From JBBEDS01 sp040881175 (GTDB lineage Bacteria; Patescibacteriota; Minisyncoccia; 2-02-FULL-40-12; IGHO2-01-FULL-4-A), in the NCBI GenBank assembly GCA_040881175.1, contig JBBEDS010000024.1, positions 1 through 9,880 of the forward strand: DNA of 9,880 nucleotides, written 5' to 3'. The notes beneath the pieces are model-generated. The model searched no databases and was not told the origin of the DNA. It saw only the letters and a list, made by a program, of their open reading frames with translations. A program made the translations under genes and the position numbers. Each line of letters starts with the position of its first letter. Positions within the stretch are counted from its first letter, which is position 1. Shown piece after piece: positions 7,459 to 9,880 of the stretch.

Positions 7459-8333
7459 CACATCCGCCCTTCGGGGTTATTTTTGTTCAGGCGTTTTTTG
7501 GGTTTGTCGTCAAGAAAATTCTTCTTCGAAACAATCGGCCGGCCGAGACGCTTTTCCAGCTTTTCTCTAGCTCCACCAGCAATGTCGCCACCGGCTTTAG
7601 CGTCCGCTTTTAATTTACTGACTCCCTTAGAATCTTCATTGCGATGAATTTCTGTTGTTGAGCGCTCTCCGAGCATATTAAAGATCAGCTCGAAGTCGTC
7701 CATATGGTCACGAAGGTTTTGACGCTCTAAACCCTTCAGCTTTTTATATTCCGCTGGCGTAACGCCAAAAGTGGCTTTAGATATTTCAGCGGTTAGAATT
7801 TCATAGTCTCGGCCAACCGCGCCACGATTTTTCCACTCGTCGGTTAGTTCTTCGCGTATAACAATGCCACGCATGCGGTTTTCGATCCAATCCTCGGAGC
7901 GTCCTTTGGCTCGGTAGATGGCCCGAGTTCGCTTCATTCCCAGCTCCGGGTCGTCTATTTCTTGGACTCGTTCATAACCGACCTTAGCCAACCAACGCTT
8001 AAAAGGCTCGGCTTTAGGACTTGGTATCGACTGAATCAGACGAAATAACCCTTCGGTATTCCAGCAAAGCAATTTCTGTGGTCCGCCAGGTGTATCAAAG
8101 GTTAAGGCAAGGGGGGGTTCAATTTGAACCACCCCTTTTTCCACAGGCACAAAGAGGGCATTCAATTCAGTGTCTCGATTACGGATGTTCTTTAAATATT
8201 GGGTTGGGTTTGGCGATTCAGTCAGCGCCGCCACAACATCGGTAATAACGAACCACCACTCGTTTTTATAAACGATCTTGCGAACTTCTTTTTTGCGGAA
8301 AATAGCGATTTTGTTTAATTCTTCCTGTGTCAT
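7458..8333 (-). CDS. Bro-N domain, DinD-like protein within the RM operon
   Basis: This 291-aa protein has an N-terminal Bro-N (phage antirepressor-type, putative DNA-binding) domain at about residues 9-118. Visible family marks are WFVITDVVAAL (27-37), NTEGLFRLIQS (92-102) and SIPSPKAEPFKRWL (102-115). The C-terminal half resembles Escherichia coli DinD: TAEISKATFG (181-190), NLRDHM (206-211), then a helix and a GG-rich stretch (249-254), ending in a Lys/Arg-rich tail. E. coli DinD is DNA-damage induced and inhibits RecA filaments. Bro-N proteins otherwise occur in phages and beside type I RM genes, so a regulatory or anti-phage role is inferred, not shown. The start ATG at 8333 overlaps the hsdM stop (ATGA), implying coupled translation; no separate ribosome site is evident. 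The coding sequence contains an unusual inverted repeat around codons 66-75. I am confident of the domain but not of the function. Confidence 0.85.
   Translation of the reverse strand: MTQEELNKIAIFRKKEVRKIVYKNEWWFVITDVVAALTESPNPTQYLKNIRNRDTELNALFVPVEKGVVQIEPPLALTFDTPGGPQKLLCWNTEGLFRLIQSIPSPKAEPFKRWLAKVGYERVQEIDDPELGMKRTRAIYRAKGRSEDWIENRMRGIVIREELTDEWKNRGAVGRDYEILTAEISKATFGVTPAEYKKLKGLERQNLRDHMDDFELIFNMLGERSTTEIHRNEDSKGVSKLKADAKAGGDIAGGAREKLEKRLGRPIVSKKNFLDDKPKKRLNKNNPEGRM
8109..8137. repeat. Near-perfect inverted repeat inside the Bro-N gene, terminator-like on the plus strand
   Basis: The arms AAGGGGGGGTTCAA and TTGAACCACCCCTT are complementary over 14 positions with a single mismatch (8115 against 8131). 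A realistic hairpin has an AATTT loop, a GGTTC/GAACC stem, the mismatch, then GGGG/CCCC. On the plus strand, antisense to the gene, it runs straight into TTTTT at 8136-8140, the form of a Rho-independent terminator. On the minus strand no T-run follows, so it would be a stable hairpin in the coding mRNA (codons 66-75). The structure is directly visible; its function is unknown and it may be a by-product of coding. Confidence 0.7.
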
Positions 8334-9820
8334 AGCTCAAACCCAATCTTTTTTAGATTCGCTTTAATCTCTTTTTCCAATTTATCACCTTCGATAAACT
8401 GACCATTCAACTCGGTGGTGAGCTTTTTCATTTTATCCTCGAAGGCCTCGTCGTCGTCTTCGACCGCTTCACTGCCAACGTAACGGCCAGGGGTGAGGAT
8501 GTAGTCTTGTTCGGCAATTTCGGCTGCGGTAGCAACTTTACAAAATCCTGGTACGTCGTCGTATTTACCACCGTTTGAACCGCGCCAGTTGTGGTAAGTG
8601 TCGGCAGTCTTTTTAATATCGGTGTCAGATAGTTCGCGGTTGCGGCGGTTGATCATTGTTCCCATTTGACGAGTATCGATAAAGAGAGTTTTGCCTTTGC
8701 GATTTTCGCGATCACGAGCAATGAACCATAAGCAGGCTGGGATAGCAGCATTAAAAAATAGCTTATCTGGCAACGAAACGATGCAGTCGACGAGATCGGC
8801 TTCGATGATCTTCTGGCGAATCTCGCCTTCGCCTGAGGTTTGCGAACTCATTGAGCCATTAGCTAACACAAAACCGGCAATGCCACGCGGGGCCAGGTGA
8901 TGGATGAAGTGCTGAATCCAAGCGTAGTTTGCGTTGCCCTTGGCCGGTATGCCAAACTTCCAGCGTAAGTCGTTGCGCAGGTGTTCTTGGCCCCAGTCGC
9001 TAACATTAAATGGAGGATTGGCCAGAATAAAATCGGCTTTGAGATCTTTGTGTTTGTCGTTGTGAAGTGTGTCGCCGTTTTCGAGCTTGGCGTCGATATG
9101 GTGCATCGCCAAATTCATCTTGGCCAGTCGCATGGTAGTGGTGTTCAGTTCCTGACCGTACACGTGGATACTGTCGATTTTGCCTTGATGATCGAGGACG
9201 AATTTCTCACTTTGAATAAACATGCCACCACTGCCGCAACACGGGTCATAAACGCGGCCGTTGAACGGTTGGATCATTTCGACTAACAGCTTAACGACTG
9301 ATTTCGGCGTGTAGAATTCCCCACCTCGTTGGCCTTCGGCATGGGCAAATTTACCCAGAAAATATTCGTAAACTTGCCCCAGAACGTCGCCCTTATCAGG
9401 ACCGGACATATCTATTGTGCTAATTATGTCGATTAATTCGCCTAGGCGACGCTTATCAAGCGATTCGGTGGCGTAATTTTTAAACAACACCCCCTTAAGG
9501 TCTGGGTTGTCTTTTTCTATCTGGTCCATAGCATTATCGATGATCGTGCCGATCGATGTTTGTTTGGCGTAATCACGAATAAAGGACCAGCGCGCCTGCT
9601 TTGGCACCCAATAGATGTTCTCCATCATGTATTCGTCGCGATCTTCTGGCTCCGCAATGGGGCTCTGTTTGAGTTCGTTATATTTCTTTTCGAACGAGTC
9701 GGAAATATATTTCAGAAAGATTAGTCCCAAAACTACCTCTTTGTAATCCGAAGAGCTTACATTGCCACGGAGCTTATCCGCAGCTTCCCACAGTTTTTGT
9801 TCTAAACTTGGGTTTGGCAT
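8330..9820 (-). CDS. hsdM: Type I RM DNA adenine methyltransferase subunit HsdM
   Basis: This subunit transfers a methyl group from S-adenosylmethionine to N6 of adenine at the site chosen by HsdS, working as an M2S complex that also joins HsdR. At 496 aa it has the usual family length. The helical HsdM_N domain covers about residues 5-140. The Rossmann methyltransferase core follows: a GEFYTP entry motif near 167-172, SAM-binding motif I DPCCGSGG at 192-199, and catalytic motif IV NPPF at 268-271. An acidic, then lysine-rich helical tail (about 450-490) is typical of the part that contacts HsdS. The ATG at 9820 follows a purine-rich GAAAGGGG (9840-9833) at a rather long 12-base spacing. It is the first gene of the operon visible here, and its TGA overlaps the next start as ATGA. 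No defect is seen. The assignment is certain at family level; the recognised sequence cannot be read from it. Confidence 0.97.
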   Translation of the reverse strand: MPNPSLEQKLWEAADKLRGNVSSSDYKEVVLGLIFLKYISDSFEKKYNELKQSPIAEPEDRDEYMMENIYWVPKQARWSFIRDYAKQTSIGTIIDNAMDQIEKDNPDLKGVLFKNYATESLDKRRLGELIDIISTIDMSGPDKGDVLGQVYEYFLGKFAHAEGQRGGEFYTPKSVVKLLVEMIQPFNGRVYDPCCGSGGMFIQSEKFVLDHQGKIDSIHVYGQELNTTTMRLAKMNLAMHHIDAKLENGDTLHNDKHKDLKADFILANPPFNVSDWGQEHLRNDLRWKFGIPAKGNANYAWIQHFIHHLAPRGIAGFVLANGSMSSQTSGEGEIRQKIIEADLVDCIVSLPDKLFFNAAIPACLWFIARDRENRKGKTLFIDTRQMGTMINRRNRELSDTDIKKTADTYHNWRGSNGGKYDDVPGFCKVATAAEIAEQDYILTPGRYVGSEAVEDDDEAFEDKMKKLTTELNGQFIEGDKLEKEIKANLKKIGFEL

Positions 9821-9840
9821 AATGCAATTTTACCCCTTTC

Positions 9841-9859
9841 AACCTGAAAATACCAGGTT
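9841..9859. promoter_or_regulatory. Palindrome upstream of hsdM, candidate operator
   Basis: AACCTG and CAGGTT are perfect 6-base inverted repeats separated by 7 bases, centred about 30 bases before the hsdM start and directly beside its ribosome site. The arm size and spacing suit a dimeric helix-turn-helix repressor, such as the control proteins of some RM systems. As RNA it could instead form a weak 6-base-pair hairpin in the leader. No convincing -35/-10 pair is visible in the 60 upstream bases available, so the promoter may lie outside the window. Confidence 0.4.
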
Positions 9860-9880
9860 TGGCGAACCCTTCGACCCTTC

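Noticed and set aside
1..9880. CRISPR arrays, insertion sequences, attachment sites, tRNAs
   Set aside because: No regularly spaced repeats, transposase motifs, terminal repeats or tRNA-like folds were seen on either strand by reading.

Overview
The window holds one long, tightly packed operon, read entirely on the minus strand (right to left). It encodes a type I restriction-modification (RM) system carrying five extra genes. The organism is bacterial or archaeal and cannot be placed further. GC content is intermediate, TGA is used repeatedly as a stop (so no UGA recoding), and the three core Hsd proteins are full length. No ribosomal, tRNA or other marker gene is present to fix a lineage.

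Transcription order, from the right edge: hsdM (9820-8330), a Bro-N/DinD-like gene (8333-7458), a small gene with a winged-helix-like N-terminus and a hydrophobic C-terminal helix (7458-6940), a zinc-ribbon plus Ymh/TIGR02391-type gene (6943-6275), hsdS (6282-5101), a coiled-coil protein with two membrane segments (5104-4130), hsdR (4125-1072), and a DUF4268-like nuclease-fold gene (1062-118). Junctions are overlaps of 4, 1, 4, 8 and 4 bases, then gaps of 4 and 9 bases. This means one mRNA with translational coupling. Only about 60 bases at the right edge (upstream of hsdM) and 117 bases at the left edge (downstream of the last gene) are non-coding.

The core works as a standard type I enzyme. 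HsdS chooses a bipartite DNA site through two target-recognition domains, HsdM methylates adenine there, and HsdR translocates and cuts DNA lacking the mark. The added genes look like defence or regulatory modules. They include a possible HEPN RNase with a zinc sensor, a small protein that may act on DNA and membrane, a membrane-anchored coiled-coil protein and a PD-(D/E)xK-like protein. The inferred model is a layered locus in which accessory effectors guard, or back up, the RM enzyme. Sampled rows suggest hsdM, the Bro-N gene and much of hsdR have higher GC than the hsdS-accessory block (about 4.1-7.4 kb) and the last gene, consistent with cassette-like assembly.

A near-perfect inverted repeat inside the Bro-N gene and a palindrome just upstream of hsdM are the main non-coding signals.
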